Origin: CAVPWP01 sp963709395
Lineage (GTDB): Bacteria > Pseudomonadota > Alphaproteobacteria > Rhodobacterales > Rhodobacteraceae
Reading direction: 5' to 3'
Assembly (NCBI GenBank): GCA_963709395.1
Contig: CAVPWP010000015.1
Coordinates: forward strand, 1-64,000
Length of the DNA: 64,000 nt
The notes below the pieces were generated by a model. That model was not told the DNA's origin, ran no database searches, and worked only from the letters and a program-made list of their open reading frames with translations. The position numbers and the translations under genes are program-made. Every line of letters begins with the position of its first letter. Within the stretch, counting starts at the first letter, position 1. Of this stretch, positions 45,513 to 54,992 are shown in pieces.

Positions 45513-47063
45513 TCAGGGCGGCGGCGGCAGCCTGCCTCGCTCCTGAAGGAGGCGGAGGAGATCGATGATCGCCTGCGGGCTCACGTCGATGGAGCCGGCG
45601 AGCACGACGCCGACACCGCCTTCTCCGAGCTCGGTCGGCCCGCCGGCGCTGAATTCGGGATCGAGGACCGCAACCTCGGGCGGCAGGGCGGGACAGACGG
45701 CGGTCTCCTCGAGGTAGAGCCGGACGGCGTCGAGAAGGAGGGTGCGCGCGGCTTCGATGCGGCCGCTGCCGGTTTCGAGCTGGGCGAACGCGCCCGGCGG
45801 GTCGCGCCTGAGATCGAGAAGACGGAAGACGACGCAGCCCTCGACCAGTTCGGCTGACAGATCAGCCCGCACCCCCAGCTCTTCCGTCTTGAGAAGTTCG
45901 CCTCTTTCCCACGACCCCGGTCCCGTCCGCTCGCAGTCGAAGCTATCGACGGTGAGAGCGCCCGTGGCGACGATGGTCGATCCTGTGACTTCGGTCTTGA
46001 GGCTGCGCAGCGTGACCCGGCCGCCGCAGATGTCGAGCGGCACCTTCCCTTCGGTAAGGTCTGGGAGCCGTCGCTGCAATTCCCGAAGATCGAGCGTCGC
46101 ATCGACCGCGATGCGGGTCGGGGTCACGGCCGACAACCGGACATCCGCGGCGTAGGGGATGTCCGCCCCGTTCGCTGCGAGCGAACCGTCGAGGCGGAAG
46201 GCCGGGCTGTCGGTCTCATCCGTCGCCCCCGCGGCCCCCCGCAATTCGGCGCCGACGAGCGACAGGAGGGCCACCAGGTTCCCGGCCGCGATGTCGACCG
46301 AGCCGGCGAGCGCCGCCCCTACGCCCCCAGCCGCGATCTCGCTCAGGTCGGCGGTGACGAAATCCGGATCGAGAAGGTCCAGCGCCTCGGGGAGGTCCGG
46401 GCAGACCGGGTTCTCGGCGAGGGTGGCGCGCGCCTGTTCAAGAATCGCCGAGCGCGCCCGTTCGGTCACGCCGAAGAGCGTGGCGAGCCCGCCCAGCAGA
46501 CCACGGGGAGCGAGATCGAGATCCGTCAGGTGAAAGGCGATGCAGTCGCCGATCCTGCTCATGCCGACGGTTGCCTCGAGGTCGATGGTCGGTGTGACAA
46601 GCTGAGCGCCGCGGCGCTCATCCGCCGTCCCGCGATCACGGCACCGGTAGAGGCGCGCGTCGGCGCTGGCCGTCGCCCGGATCTCGTCGGTCACCGCCTC
46701 GGCGCCCAGAAAGCGCAGATCGACGCCGAGGCCGCAGGACGGCTCGATCGAACCGGAAAGCAGCTCCGGCAGCGCCTGCTGCAGCTCGCGCAGGTCGAGG
46801 AGGGCTTTGGCCGAAAGCCGGGTCTCAGTCTCCGGCTGAAGCCCGAGGTACACCGTCACCGGAACGTCCTGCCCTCTGGCGGGAATGGTCTCGTGGATGC
46901 GGAAGGCCACATCTCCGGCATGGCTCGCAGGCTCCACCGGGATCGACGGGTCCACGGCATATCCCTCGCCGTCCTTCTTCCCGGGGCCGTCACACCCCGC
47001 GAGCGCGACGACCGCGGCGACAAGAGCCGCGGCAAACGCAAATGCATGCCCGTTTCTGTTCAC
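45513..47063 (-). CDS. Lipoprotein with two tandem similar domains
   Basis: A 516-residue protein from GTG at 47063 (a TTG nine bases earlier is possible). The lipobox is ALAGC at residues 20-24. The rest falls into two related halves of about 210-230 residues: each has an LDLRELQ helix (near residues 90 and 325), an [EK]V/AV-T beta region with cysteines, a cysteine-proline segment (NPVCPDLPE; TAVCPALPP), and a terminal GVGxxLAGSxD segment followed by a helix. The conserved cysteines suggest disulphides, so an outer-membrane or periplasmic location fits. No family is recognised. It is on the opposite strand to the HupE operon and converges on its decayed last gene. Confidence 0.7.
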   Translation of the reverse strand: MNRNGHAFAFAAALVAAVVALAGCDGPGKKDGEGYAVDPSIPVEPASHAGDVAFRIHETIPARGQDVPVTVYLGLQPETETRLSAKALLDLRELQQALPELLSGSIEPSCGLGVDLRFLGAEAVTDEIRATASADARLYRCRDRGTADERRGAQLVTPTIDLEATVGMSRIGDCIAFHLTDLDLAPRGLLGGLATLFGVTERARSAILEQARATLAENPVCPDLPEALDLLDPDFVTADLSEIAAGGVGAALAGSVDIAAGNLVALLSLVGAELRGAAGATDETDSPAFRLDGSLAANGADIPYAADVRLSAVTPTRIAVDATLDLRELQRRLPDLTEGKVPLDICGGRVTLRSLKTEVTGSTIVATGALTVDSFDCERTGPGSWERGELLKTEELGVRADLSAELVEGCVVFRLLDLRRDPPGAFAQLETGSGRIEAARTLLLDAVRLYLEETAVCPALPPEVAVLDPEFSAGGPTELGEGGVGVVLAGSIDVSPQAIIDLLRLLQERGRLPPPP

Positions 47064-47296
47064 TGGCCCCAACCTCGCTCCGGCAGGCAGTCACCGTCCT
47101 GAGCATCTTGCCACATGGCGGAGGGGATTGAAGGGAAACCAGCCTGTGCGCGGGATGTTTTCTGTCGTCGCGCGATTGGTTCGGTCGGCGACGGATGTCC
47201 GCACTCTTCCATGCATGATGCCGCGGTGGCAGCCCCGACCGGTCAGCGGATTGCCGTCGCATCGAGCGAGCCGCCGCTCCTCCGAGAAGCTCCCGC

Positions 47297-48587
47297 CTAC
47301 CCCGGCTCGCCCTGCGCCGACGGGGAGATCCGCCGGAGTACGGCGGGATAGTCCGGCGGAAATCTCCACACCGCCGCGCCGGGGGATCGCACCAGACCAC
47401 GCGCGCCGGGGTCCCGGTCCGTGAGGAGCGACAGGAACAGGTCGCTGCTGGCCCAGGGCGAGGATTGAAAGTACCAGTGCCCGTTGCCTGCATTCGCCGC
47501 TTCCGCGTCGGTCACATCGATGATGTGGAGGTCGTCCAGTTCGGCCAATCTCGATTGAACGGCAGGATCGACCCTGCCGTCGGCCGTAGCCTCGCCAAGG
47601 CGTTCCCGCCCGAAAACCAATCTTGACATGGCAAGCGCAGCGTCGGTCTGCGACTGATAGAGCGTCACGTCGTCGACCGCGTCGAGGAGACCATCCTCGA
47701 TCGCCTGCAGAAAGAACGCGCGATCCAGATCGCTGCTGATAAGGATCAGCTTTCCCATGCGCGGCTTGGGATCAGCCTGCAAGGCGATCTGGTATGCGGT
47801 CTCGAAGGCAAGCCTCGATCCCGCGCTGTAGCCGATAAGGTGGATTCGCCGCGCCCGCGTGTTGTCCGAGAGGTATTCGATCAGGGATCTCAGATTGCGC
47901 CGGGTCGCCATGGCGGACTCCTGGTCCCGGAAGTAGGCAAGGCGGCTGGGGGTCGCCGTCCAGTTGTAGCTGATGAAGGCGCCCTGATAGCCGAGGAAGT
48001 GCTGCAGTTCCTTCGATACGAGCGTCGAATAGTCGAAATCGACGTTGTAGCCATGGGTGTAGATGAAGATGTCCTTGTTCCGGCTGCCCGCGAGCTGCGC
48101 ATCGACCTGCGCGGCAAATCTGCGGCCAGCGGACTGCATCTCCTGATCCGAAGGCGGATCCTCCATGTAGTCCGTCACGCTGAACGGCATGACGCCGGTC
48201 TCCTCGACGCGTGACAGACGCAGCGAATAGGTGTCGTTTCGGTCAGCGGTGAGGGTGATCCGCTGAAGATCGCTCCAGCCGCTCAACGGGAGGATCGACA
48301 TCCACTCTCGCAGTCCCGGTGCGCAAGAGGTGGCCGCGTTCGTTGTTGTAGAATGCTTGGGGATCGTCGGGTTCGGCGGGCATCCGATCCGTCGCATAGA
48401 AGAGCAGCGCCCGCTCCGCCACGTTGGCGTCAGTCACGTCGACGAATGGGTCGAGGCCGCCATCGGTATAGATCGTCGGCGCGGGCATGAGGTCGATTTC
48501 ATCGTAGAGGTTGGGGCCGCAGGCGGAGGCGAGACAGAGCGTGATTGCGCTTAACAGCCGGGACGTGTTCATTCTCAGTGTTTGCAT
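47297..48587 (-). pseudogene. DUF900-type alpha/beta hydrolase lipoprotein, apparent +1 frameshift
   Basis: The first frame (from ATG 48587, GGGAG upstream) encodes a lipobox LASAC and the usual N-terminal part with AERALLFYATDR, then loses sense after VDVDPP near 48,270. The second frame continues with SGWSDLQRITLTADRND and carries the hydrolase: IFIYTHGYNVDF (oxyanion region), FISYNWTATPS, and the nucleophile elbow IHLIGYSAGSRLA. Removing one base joins them into a protein of about 430 residues, normal for this family of exported alpha/beta hydrolases. Substrate unknown. A related intact gene lies upstream on the same strand. Confidence 0.75.
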
Positions 48588-48944
48588 GCCGTCTCCCTAT
48601 GATCCGGTTGTTAGCTTACATCTCGCTCGGTGCATTCATCGCACGGGGTCTGGCGCGAGGTAACCCCGTTGGCCCGGAAGACCGGTCCGGGACGCCCTTC
48701 ACCCTTCATCGAAAGACAGGTCTGAATGACAGCATCGCTAAAGGTCCGTTGAGGGCGATCTGCAGGAACTACATTGCAAACTTCTGAGGCGGTTTTGGCC
48801 TGATGGAGTCATTCAACACAATCTGCGGTTTGCCGACCTTCACCCCGAGATGGGCAAGGCCCGAAATGCGCACGAAGGGGAAACACCGACGCGGCTGAAG
48901 TGAGAAATGCCCTATCGTGGCATAGTGGTCTGCTCACCAAGCGA
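48588..48944. other. Intergenic stretch between the two hydrolase genes
   Basis: About 357 bases of slightly lower GC. A short plus-strand open frame near 48,545-48,787 has no family likeness or good ribosome site. The promoter of the downstream hydrolase lipoprotein is probably here. Confidence 0.45.
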
Positions 48945-50003
48945 TCAGTCGGAGCCGTTCTGTCGCATAACCCAGATGTTAGACCCCGTCCGTACGAGAT
49001 TGGGCCGTTCATCCGCGTGAAGGCCTTCGTTCAGCAGCCGGTCGAGGTCTCGGCCCACGTCCGCGCTGTAGATGTGATAGAGATGGCCGGTGGGGCTATC
49101 GTTGGGAAGTTCGCTGAGGTCGATCACTTCGACACCTGACAGGGTCGACACATCGTTACCGGCCTCTCCCAGCCTGGGGTAGCCATGCACCTGTGCGGAG
49201 AGCGCAAGGGGACGATCGCCAGACGTGACGTAGACCGTGATGTTCTCCGCAATCGGCGCAATGCGCGGGAGGATTCGCTGGAAGATGCCGAAATCCATGT
49301 CCGGGGCCAGAAGAACGATTTCGTCCAGGCGGATATCTGGATTCCGGTTCGCCACTTCGTAGAGGGCGAGAACCACACCCCGTGCGCCCAGACTGTGTCC
49401 GGCAACATCGACCACACCGCTTCCAAATCTTCGTTCCATTTCGATGATCGCGTCGGCGATATCAGGCACACTCCAGTACAGATCAGCCTCGTCATGGGTG
49501 TAGGACGCCAGCGACCCGTCCGACGGCCAGCTGAACCAGAGAAAGCGACCCTCGAGGCGGGCGTTTTCCCGGAGCAAGGAAGCGCGGCGGCAGCCCTTCT
49601 CGAAACTGATGTAATAACCATGCAGATAGATAACCGGCCCGCTGGCCCCCGCTGTGGCCGTGATCGTATCCATGACGTCCGGAGGGTTCATGATCGTGAC
49701 GCGATCCACCCGGAAGAACTCTTCCTGGATGAACGCGGGTACCGAGTCCGCCAACGGCGACAGGCCGCCCAGGTCCAGCTCGCGGACTTCGCACAGGCCT
49801 GCGCTGAGACTGCCACGTTCCTCGCCGAAAACCTCCGACGGGTCCGGCGATCCAGTCCGGTTGCGCAAAGTGAGGAACGGCACTTCGCGGTCTACCAGGT
49901 CTGGCTGCGCGGCGACCGGCAATGGCTTGGTCAACGTTGCCAAGGCGATGATGACAACCACTCCGATGAGATTCAGGAGCCTGAAGATACAAGATCGCGC
50001 CAT
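48945..50003 (-). CDS. Exported DUF900-type alpha/beta hydrolase
   Basis: A 352-residue protein from ATG at 50003, with GAGAG upstream. The signal segment LNLIGVVVIIALATLTKPL ends near VAAQ. Hydrolase features are VIYLHGYYISFEKGC, FLWFSWPSDGS, and the nucleophile elbow VDVAGHSLGARGV; the catalytic aspartate probably lies in LLAPDMDFG and the histidine in HLYHIYSADVGRD. It is of the same broad family as the frameshifted hydrolase downstream but with low identity. It is likely periplasmic, with an unknown ester or amide substrate. Codon usage is somewhat less GC-biased than in the backbone genes, suggesting acquisition. Confidence 0.82.
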   Translation of the reverse strand: MARSCIFRLLNLIGVVVIIALATLTKPLPVAAQPDLVDREVPFLTLRNRTGSPDPSEVFGEERGSLSAGLCEVRELDLGGLSPLADSVPAFIQEEFFRVDRVTIMNPPDVMDTITATAGASGPVIYLHGYYISFEKGCRRASLLRENARLEGRFLWFSWPSDGSLASYTHDEADLYWSVPDIADAIIEMERRFGSGVVDVAGHSLGARGVVLALYEVANRNPDIRLDEIVLLAPDMDFGIFQRILPRIAPIAENITVYVTSGDRPLALSAQVHGYPRLGEAGNDVSTLSGVEVIDLSELPNDSPTGHLYHIYSADVGRDLDRLLNEGLHADERPNLVRTGSNIWVMRQNGSD

Positions 50004-50640
50004 GTGTCTCTCGTTCTGCTCGAAACGACAGACGTCCCTTCTATCTGCGTACCGCGCAAACTCAAAACGGTTGTCTGCTTTCAAAGGTCTGACCGGAGAA
50101 GACCGGAATCCTCAAACTGGCGAACGGCTGCGCGCATCGACTGTTTCGGATGTCGGCTATGCCGATGCGGCTGAGATCAGAGAGCTCGACTACCGGCAGT
50201 GGGAATGATTCGGCCAAGTATCGTCGCGCGACACTTCGGCTATTCCCTGAATGCCCTTTATGGCTTCCGGACCTTCGCCATGGCGTCATTGGCGACCTGT
50301 AGACGCCGCAGAGCCGCCCTTTACCGGCGTCACGAACCCGGTCCGGACCCTGCCATGAGCGGACTATCAGCCCGCTCGCGAATCCTGTCATGTGATCTGG
50401 TCAGCCGGAACGTTGTCCGGGCAACGCCTTGGCGAGGGTCTTTCTGATCTTGCGACGCCAGAGGCTCGGAGGATTCTCTTGACGTGCTGCCTGCCTATTC
50501 CTTTGCGAGCTCCGTCGCTGATGCCGCAGGATACTGCTTGGCAGCGCATCTTCGCAGATGCCTGCGTGCGCGCCGGCGGGACCAATGGCATGGCGCGACG
50601 TGTCCCGGGTCCAGGCTGTTGACTCTTCCCTGACCGGCCT
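50004..50640. other. Gene-poor stretch without a convincing gene
   Basis: About 640 bases. Short open frames on both strands (for example near 50,199-50,447 and 50,392-50,622 on plus) have poor composition and no recognisable family or ribosome site. I see no RNA gene or array. It may be decayed sequence. Confidence 0.5.
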
Positions 50641-51177
50641 GTGCAATGGTTCGCCAGAGGAAGGGCAAGGATCTTGAAGGAAACCGCTGGCACTGGCCCG
50701 GACGAGGGACAGATCGAGGCGTTGGAGGCCGCTTTCTTGGCGGCGTATCTCGATACGCAATACCACTACGTCCAGTTTCTGACCGAGCATCTGGCCGACT
50801 GTGCGGCAGCCTTCGGTGGCGACCTCGACGCAGTTCTGATCATCGCCGTTCTCGGGCAGCGACGTCTCGAAGCGGCCCGCCAGGACCCGGGGCAGGCCTC
50901 GCCCGACCCGGCGCGCATCGCGATGAACGCCGCGCGCATTTCGGACGTTGCGACGATCCCGCGCGAGACGGTCCGTCGCAAGCTGGAATTGATGCGTCGA
51001 AAGGGTTGGGTGGAAAAGCATCCTCGAGCAGGTTGGTACATTGCCGGTCGCACGTCGGAGACACCGGCGCGGGATGCGCTGTCGGATCTCGAGGCGCGAT
51101 CTTTCCGCCGATTGGCGCGGCTGCATAAGCGCCTGTCGGAGATCCTCGACCGGGAGGCCCCGCGCGACGCTCCCTGA
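50641..51177 (+). CDS. Winged-helix DNA-binding protein
   Basis: A protein of about 178 residues (GTG 50641, or TTG 50674). An N-terminal helical part is followed by a winged helix: AARISDVATIPRETVRRKLELMRRKGWVEKH fits helix-turn-helix plus wing, and the C-terminal end is helical (FRRLARLHKRLSEIL). It resembles transcription factors annotated only as helix-turn-helix domain proteins. It immediately precedes the barrel-protein gene and may regulate it. Confidence 0.65.
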   Translation: MQWFARGRARILKETAGTGPDEGQIEALEAAFLAAYLDTQYHYVQFLTEHLADCAAAFGGDLDAVLIIAVLGQRRLEAARQDPGQASPDPARIAMNAARISDVATIPRETVRRKLELMRRKGWVEKHPRAGWYIAGRTSETPARDALSDLEARSFRRLARLHKRLSEILDREAPRDAP

Positions 51178-51280
51178 CCGGACAACATGGATGCCCAATT
51201 TGGGCACCCCAGCCTTTGTCATGTGAGCTTACCTTGGGTTAGGCAACAGGCATTCTGACCAATCGCCGGAAACGCCACCT

Positions 51281-53059
51281 ATGCCCTGCCTCGACATGAT
51301 TCCGTCGTTCAAAAGGATTGCCCGCCAAACGCTCGTGTCGGGATTCGTCGCTGCTGCCGGGCTCTTCGGTGTTCCCAATGAGGGATCGGCGCAGGTAGGT
51401 CTCGCCAACTCGGGGCCGTTCGATCAGCGCGAAATCGCGTCGATCACCATCCGCATCACGAACCCAAGCCCCGACGCTGCCTTCAACCAGAGGATCGAGG
51501 ATGCCGTTCGGCGCGGAATCCTGCTTTTCCCGGGCCAGCGCTACTCAAATGACGTGATCTCGCTTGCGCTCGGGCAGGTGCAGCGCCGCAATCCGCAGAT
51601 CGCGAACATCGACTTCGAGCCGCTGCCCTCGACCATGGGCGGGGTCGACGTGCAGGTCACCGTGACGCTTGGCGATGGCGTCCAGCCAGCCGGTGGCCGG
51701 GGCATGCTTGCAACGGGCGACCCCGGCGACTTCCCCCTGATCCTCGACAGGAACGGGACGATTCTGAAATTCCGCCTCGATCTTTTCGGGCTGTACTACG
51801 GCAACAACAACGCGTGGTACGGCCAGCCCGGAGACATGCTCGCCGGGAACCCTTTGGTGCAGGGGACGCCCGCGGGAGAAGGGTGGAGCGACTGGGTCGA
51901 AGGCTATGTCCACTACGGGATCTACGGCATCACCCCGATCACCGAGAACATCTATGCCTACGGTTCGCTGTCAGCCATCACTTCCGGGTCGACCGGACAG
52001 GAGCTCTTTACCAATGAGACACGGACCTACACCTACTGGGAAGACGCCTACATCGGAATTGTCGGCGGCAATGTCGATGCGCAGGGCAATCGCCTGACCT
52101 TCAACCTGTCGGCCGGTCGGCAGCGGTTCACACTTTCGAACGCGTTTCTTATCGCCAACACGGCATCGAACGGATGGGACCGTGCCGCCCTTCAGGCGAA
52201 CGCACGCTGGGCCTCGGACATGCTGGTCCTGGGAGAGGTCGCCTACAACCAGACGAAGTTCCAGGCCTTCTACGTTGACCCCGACGAATTGCCGATCCTC
52301 GATACCGGGACCAAGATCGCAGGGGTGAACCTCGAGACGACGCCGAGGAACGGGCTGATGTTCGGCGCCTCGTACCTGACGGTGCCCGAATCGACCCAGA
52401 CCTACTTCGATCCATCGGGAGGCGTCGCTGGCACACGTGACGGTCTTGAACTCGTGGATGCCCGATTCAGCTGGACGGTGAACCCGCAAGGCATGCCGGG
52501 GCCTTTCTTCGGCGCGGAATATGCCCGCCAGACGAACCGGAACTTCGATATGGACGCCCGCGCGGCCTGGGCCGAGGCCGGGTACAGTTTCGCGGACTCC
52601 ACATGGAGCCCGACGATCAGCTACCGCGTGTCGTATTTCTCGGGCGACGATCCTTCGACCCCGACCTACGAGCGATGGGATCCTCTGCTGTCGGGCGGTA
52701 CGGGCGAGCAGTGGGTCCAGGGCGCCAACCATTTCAAGGTCGTGCAGGATTCCAACGTCATCGCCCACCGTATTCAGGGCCGTTTACGGGTCGCCCCGAA
52801 AGTCGAGGTCGTTCCCCAGCTCTGGGCCTTCTACGCTGACTCACTCAACAACATCGGCGGGAACCCGGCGCTGACGTTCCTGACCGACGACGAATATGGC
52901 TATGAGGCCAACGTGACCGTCAAATGGTTCAAGTCCCGCAACACCTATGTGCACGGGCAGTTGGCCTACACTGTTCCCGGCGAGGCAACGAAGGCGGCGC
53001 TGGGCAATGACGCGGACAACTGGCTGAGTGCTATGCTCTTTGTCCGCTATTCATTCTGA
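51281..53059 (+). CDS. Outer-membrane barrel protein with POTRA-like N-terminal domain
   Basis: A 592-residue exported protein. The signal peptide ends near GSAQ (about residue 38). Residues about 45-135 look like a POTRA-type beta-alpha-alpha-beta-beta unit: SITIRITN, a helix, GQRYSNDVISLALGQV, IANIDFEPLP, and VDVQVTVTLGD. The rest alternates aromatic and polar residues in short strands typical of an outer-membrane barrel, with a terminal phenylalanine (FVRYSF), the usual signal for barrel insertion. The barrel is reminiscent of alginate-export or porin proteins, not of BamA/TamA. It is probably a substrate channel for the neighbouring catabolic-looking genes. Confidence 0.72.
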   Translation: MPCLDMIPSFKRIARQTLVSGFVAAAGLFGVPNEGSAQVGLANSGPFDQREIASITIRITNPSPDAAFNQRIEDAVRRGILLFPGQRYSNDVISLALGQVQRRNPQIANIDFEPLPSTMGGVDVQVTVTLGDGVQPAGGRGMLATGDPGDFPLILDRNGTILKFRLDLFGLYYGNNNAWYGQPGDMLAGNPLVQGTPAGEGWSDWVEGYVHYGIYGITPITENIYAYGSLSAITSGSTGQELFTNETRTYTYWEDAYIGIVGGNVDAQGNRLTFNLSAGRQRFTLSNAFLIANTASNGWDRAALQANARWASDMLVLGEVAYNQTKFQAFYVDPDELPILDTGTKIAGVNLETTPRNGLMFGASYLTVPESTQTYFDPSGGVAGTRDGLELVDARFSWTVNPQGMPGPFFGAEYARQTNRNFDMDARAAWAEAGYSFADSTWSPTISYRVSYFSGDDPSTPTYERWDPLLSGGTGEQWVQGANHFKVVQDSNVIAHRIQGRLRVAPKVEVVPQLWAFYADSLNNIGGNPALTFLTDDEYGYEANVTVKWFKSRNTYVHGQLAYTVPGEATKAALGNDADNWLSAMLFVRYSF

Positions 53060-53259
53060 GCAGGGTCGCCATGTACGGGCGCAGCATTTCCAAACGCATG
53101 CCGCATCCCGCCATTCCTGCCGGGATGAACTCGACCAAGTGCCTTCTGTTGTTGCCTGAATCTGCCGGGTCCGCTGGCGCGATTGTCTCGACCGATGGCG
53201 GATGCATCGCCATCTGACCACCCGTGCGCGGCCCTCCGCGCCAACTTTAGGAGAACCGA

Positions 53260-54306
53260 ATGGACCGTAGAGATATGTTGAAATCGCTCGGCGTCGCAGC
53301 CGCCGCCACAGCCGCCGCCACCACCGCCGCCGAGGCGCAAGGGGAGTCGCCGTCGCTTGGCTTCGGACCCTACGCGGCACCCTGGGATCCGGCCGACCCC
53401 GCGATTCCGGGCCGCCAGAACGTCCTGCCGATCCCGGACGACTACTTCCTTCCCGGCCGGTTCGCCGACCGGACCGTGATCGTCACGGGCTCCGCCCGCG
53501 GCATGGGCGAGCTTGCCGCGCGCCGTCTTGCGAAGGAGGGCGCGAATGTGGTCGGGGTCGACATCCTCGAGGAACTTGGCGCCTCGGTGATCGACGGGAT
53601 CAACGCCGAAGGCGGGAATGCCGTCTTCGTGGGCGGCGACATTGCCGAGGACGCGGTCTGCGCCGAGATGGTCCGTGTGGCCGTGGACACCTACGGCGGG
53701 CTCGACGGCGCGATCAACAACGCGGGCGTCATGGATGCGCTTTTTCCCGACGAGCCGATCGACTACGTCAACCAGAAGGACCGCGTGATGGCGCGGATCG
53801 ACGAGGCGGGCGACGAGTACTGGGACCGCGTCATCAAGGTCAACGTCTACGGCACGTTCTACTCGATGCGCCACGAGATCCGGCAACTGCTCGCGCAGGG
53901 GCGCGGCGGGGCCATCGTCAACGTGGCCTCCGTGGCCGGCATCCGCGGCTTTGGCGGGACCGTTCCCTATGTCTCCTCCAAGCACGCCGTGCAGGGCATG
54001 ACCAAGACCGCCGCGATCGACTGCGCGCCCTTCGGGATCCGCGTAAACTCTGTCGGCATGGGCACGACAGAGACCCCGATGTTCGAACGCGCCTTCGAGA
54101 TCATCGGCCAGCGCCGCGAGACGGGCTATGCCGACACCGGCATCGGGCTCTACAAGAGCATGAGCCTCCTGCAGTTCAGCGACCAGGCCAAGCGCGGCTC
54201 GACTGCGGCCGAGCAGGTCGCGATCATGCTGTTCCTCCTGTCGCAGGAGGCCTCGAACATCACCGGGTCCACCTACAACACCGACGGTGGCTTCACGATC
54301 TTCTGA
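53260..54306 (+). CDS. SDR oxidoreductase with probable Tat signal
   Basis: A 348-residue short-chain dehydrogenase. The N-terminus MDRRDMLKSLGVAAAA has the twin arginine and hydrophobic stretch of a Tat signal, unusual for this family. The Rossmann motif is VTGSARGMGE near residue 75, then NNAGV, a catalytic serine in NVASVAG, and YxxxK in YVSSKHAV. All catalytic residues are present. It may act on an imported aromatic or steroid-like alcohol in the periplasm after folding with its cofactor in the cytoplasm. Its closest relative in this window is the SDR at 57.9 kb. Confidence 0.85.
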   Translation: MDRRDMLKSLGVAAAATAAATTAAEAQGESPSLGFGPYAAPWDPADPAIPGRQNVLPIPDDYFLPGRFADRTVIVTGSARGMGELAARRLAKEGANVVGVDILEELGASVIDGINAEGGNAVFVGGDIAEDAVCAEMVRVAVDTYGGLDGAINNAGVMDALFPDEPIDYVNQKDRVMARIDEAGDEYWDRVIKVNVYGTFYSMRHEIRQLLAQGRGGAIVNVASVAGIRGFGGTVPYVSSKHAVQGMTKTAAIDCAPFGIRVNSVGMGTTETPMFERAFEIIGQRRETGYADTGIGLYKSMSLLQFSDQAKRGSTAAEQVAIMLFLLSQEASNITGSTYNTDGGFTIF

Positions 54307-54409
54307 CGGGGATCGCGCCTCTCCCGAAGGACAAGCGTCAACTGCTCGCTGCTGCCCCGCGTCTGGCCGGGCGCGGCGAGCAGAATGCCCGCCAAAAAGT
54401 GCGCCAGGG

Positions 54410-54916
54410 TTGGATGAACTGACAGACAAACCGGAAAACGGCTGGGAGCGCCTCGATCGTGCCGCATTGGGCATCGTCTATGGCGCCATCACCGTTCTCA
54501 GCGTGCTCATGGCCGTCGGGAATCATGCCGAAGTGCCCCTCGAGACCGCGGTCGTCCTTTTCGGCTCGACGCTCGCGGTGACGCTCGCGAAGGCCTTCGC
54601 CGAGCTTCTCTCCCGTGCGCTCGATACGGGCGAGCGGATGACCCGGGTGGCGTGGAAAAGAGCATGGGGGCACAGCCGTCCCACTCTTGTCACGGCCAAC
54701 ATCTCGACCCTCATGTTCGTCCTGGCCGCACTGGGGCTGGTGTCGACACAGACCGCGGTCGCAGGCTCCCAGATCATCTGCGTCGCCTTCCTGCTGCTTC
54801 TCGGGGCGCGCGTGGGCTGGGTTCTCGAGCGAACGGTCATCTCCTCGACCCTCGGTGCAGTCTTTGCAGGCGGAGTAGGGCTGATGCTTGCTGCGCTGAA
54901 GTATGTGATCCACTGA
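54410..54916 (+). CDS. Hypothetical four-span membrane protein
   Basis: About 168 residues if started at TTG 54410 (AGGG six bases upstream); a longer frame upstream seems out of character. Four hydrophobic segments are visible, including LGIVYGAITVLSVLMAVG and ISTLMFVLAALGLVST. No family is recognised with confidence. It sits between the Tat-type SDR and the membrane hydrolase, on the same strand, and may belong to their operon. The start is uncertain. Confidence 0.55.
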   Translation: MDELTDKPENGWERLDRAALGIVYGAITVLSVLMAVGNHAEVPLETAVVLFGSTLAVTLAKAFAELLSRALDTGERMTRVAWKRAWGHSRPTLVTANISTLMFVLAALGLVSTQTAVAGSQIICVAFLLLLGARVGWVLERTVISSTLGAVFAGGVGLMLAALKYVIH

Positions 54917-54992
54917 AGGCTCCGCATAGGTTAAGCAACCGAAAGAACCGCTGCGCCACAGGATGGTGCAGGAGAAGGTGGAGGTCGCCACG

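Noticed and set aside
50199..50693. Several short open frames on both strands
   Set aside because: No motif, poor composition and mutual overlap.
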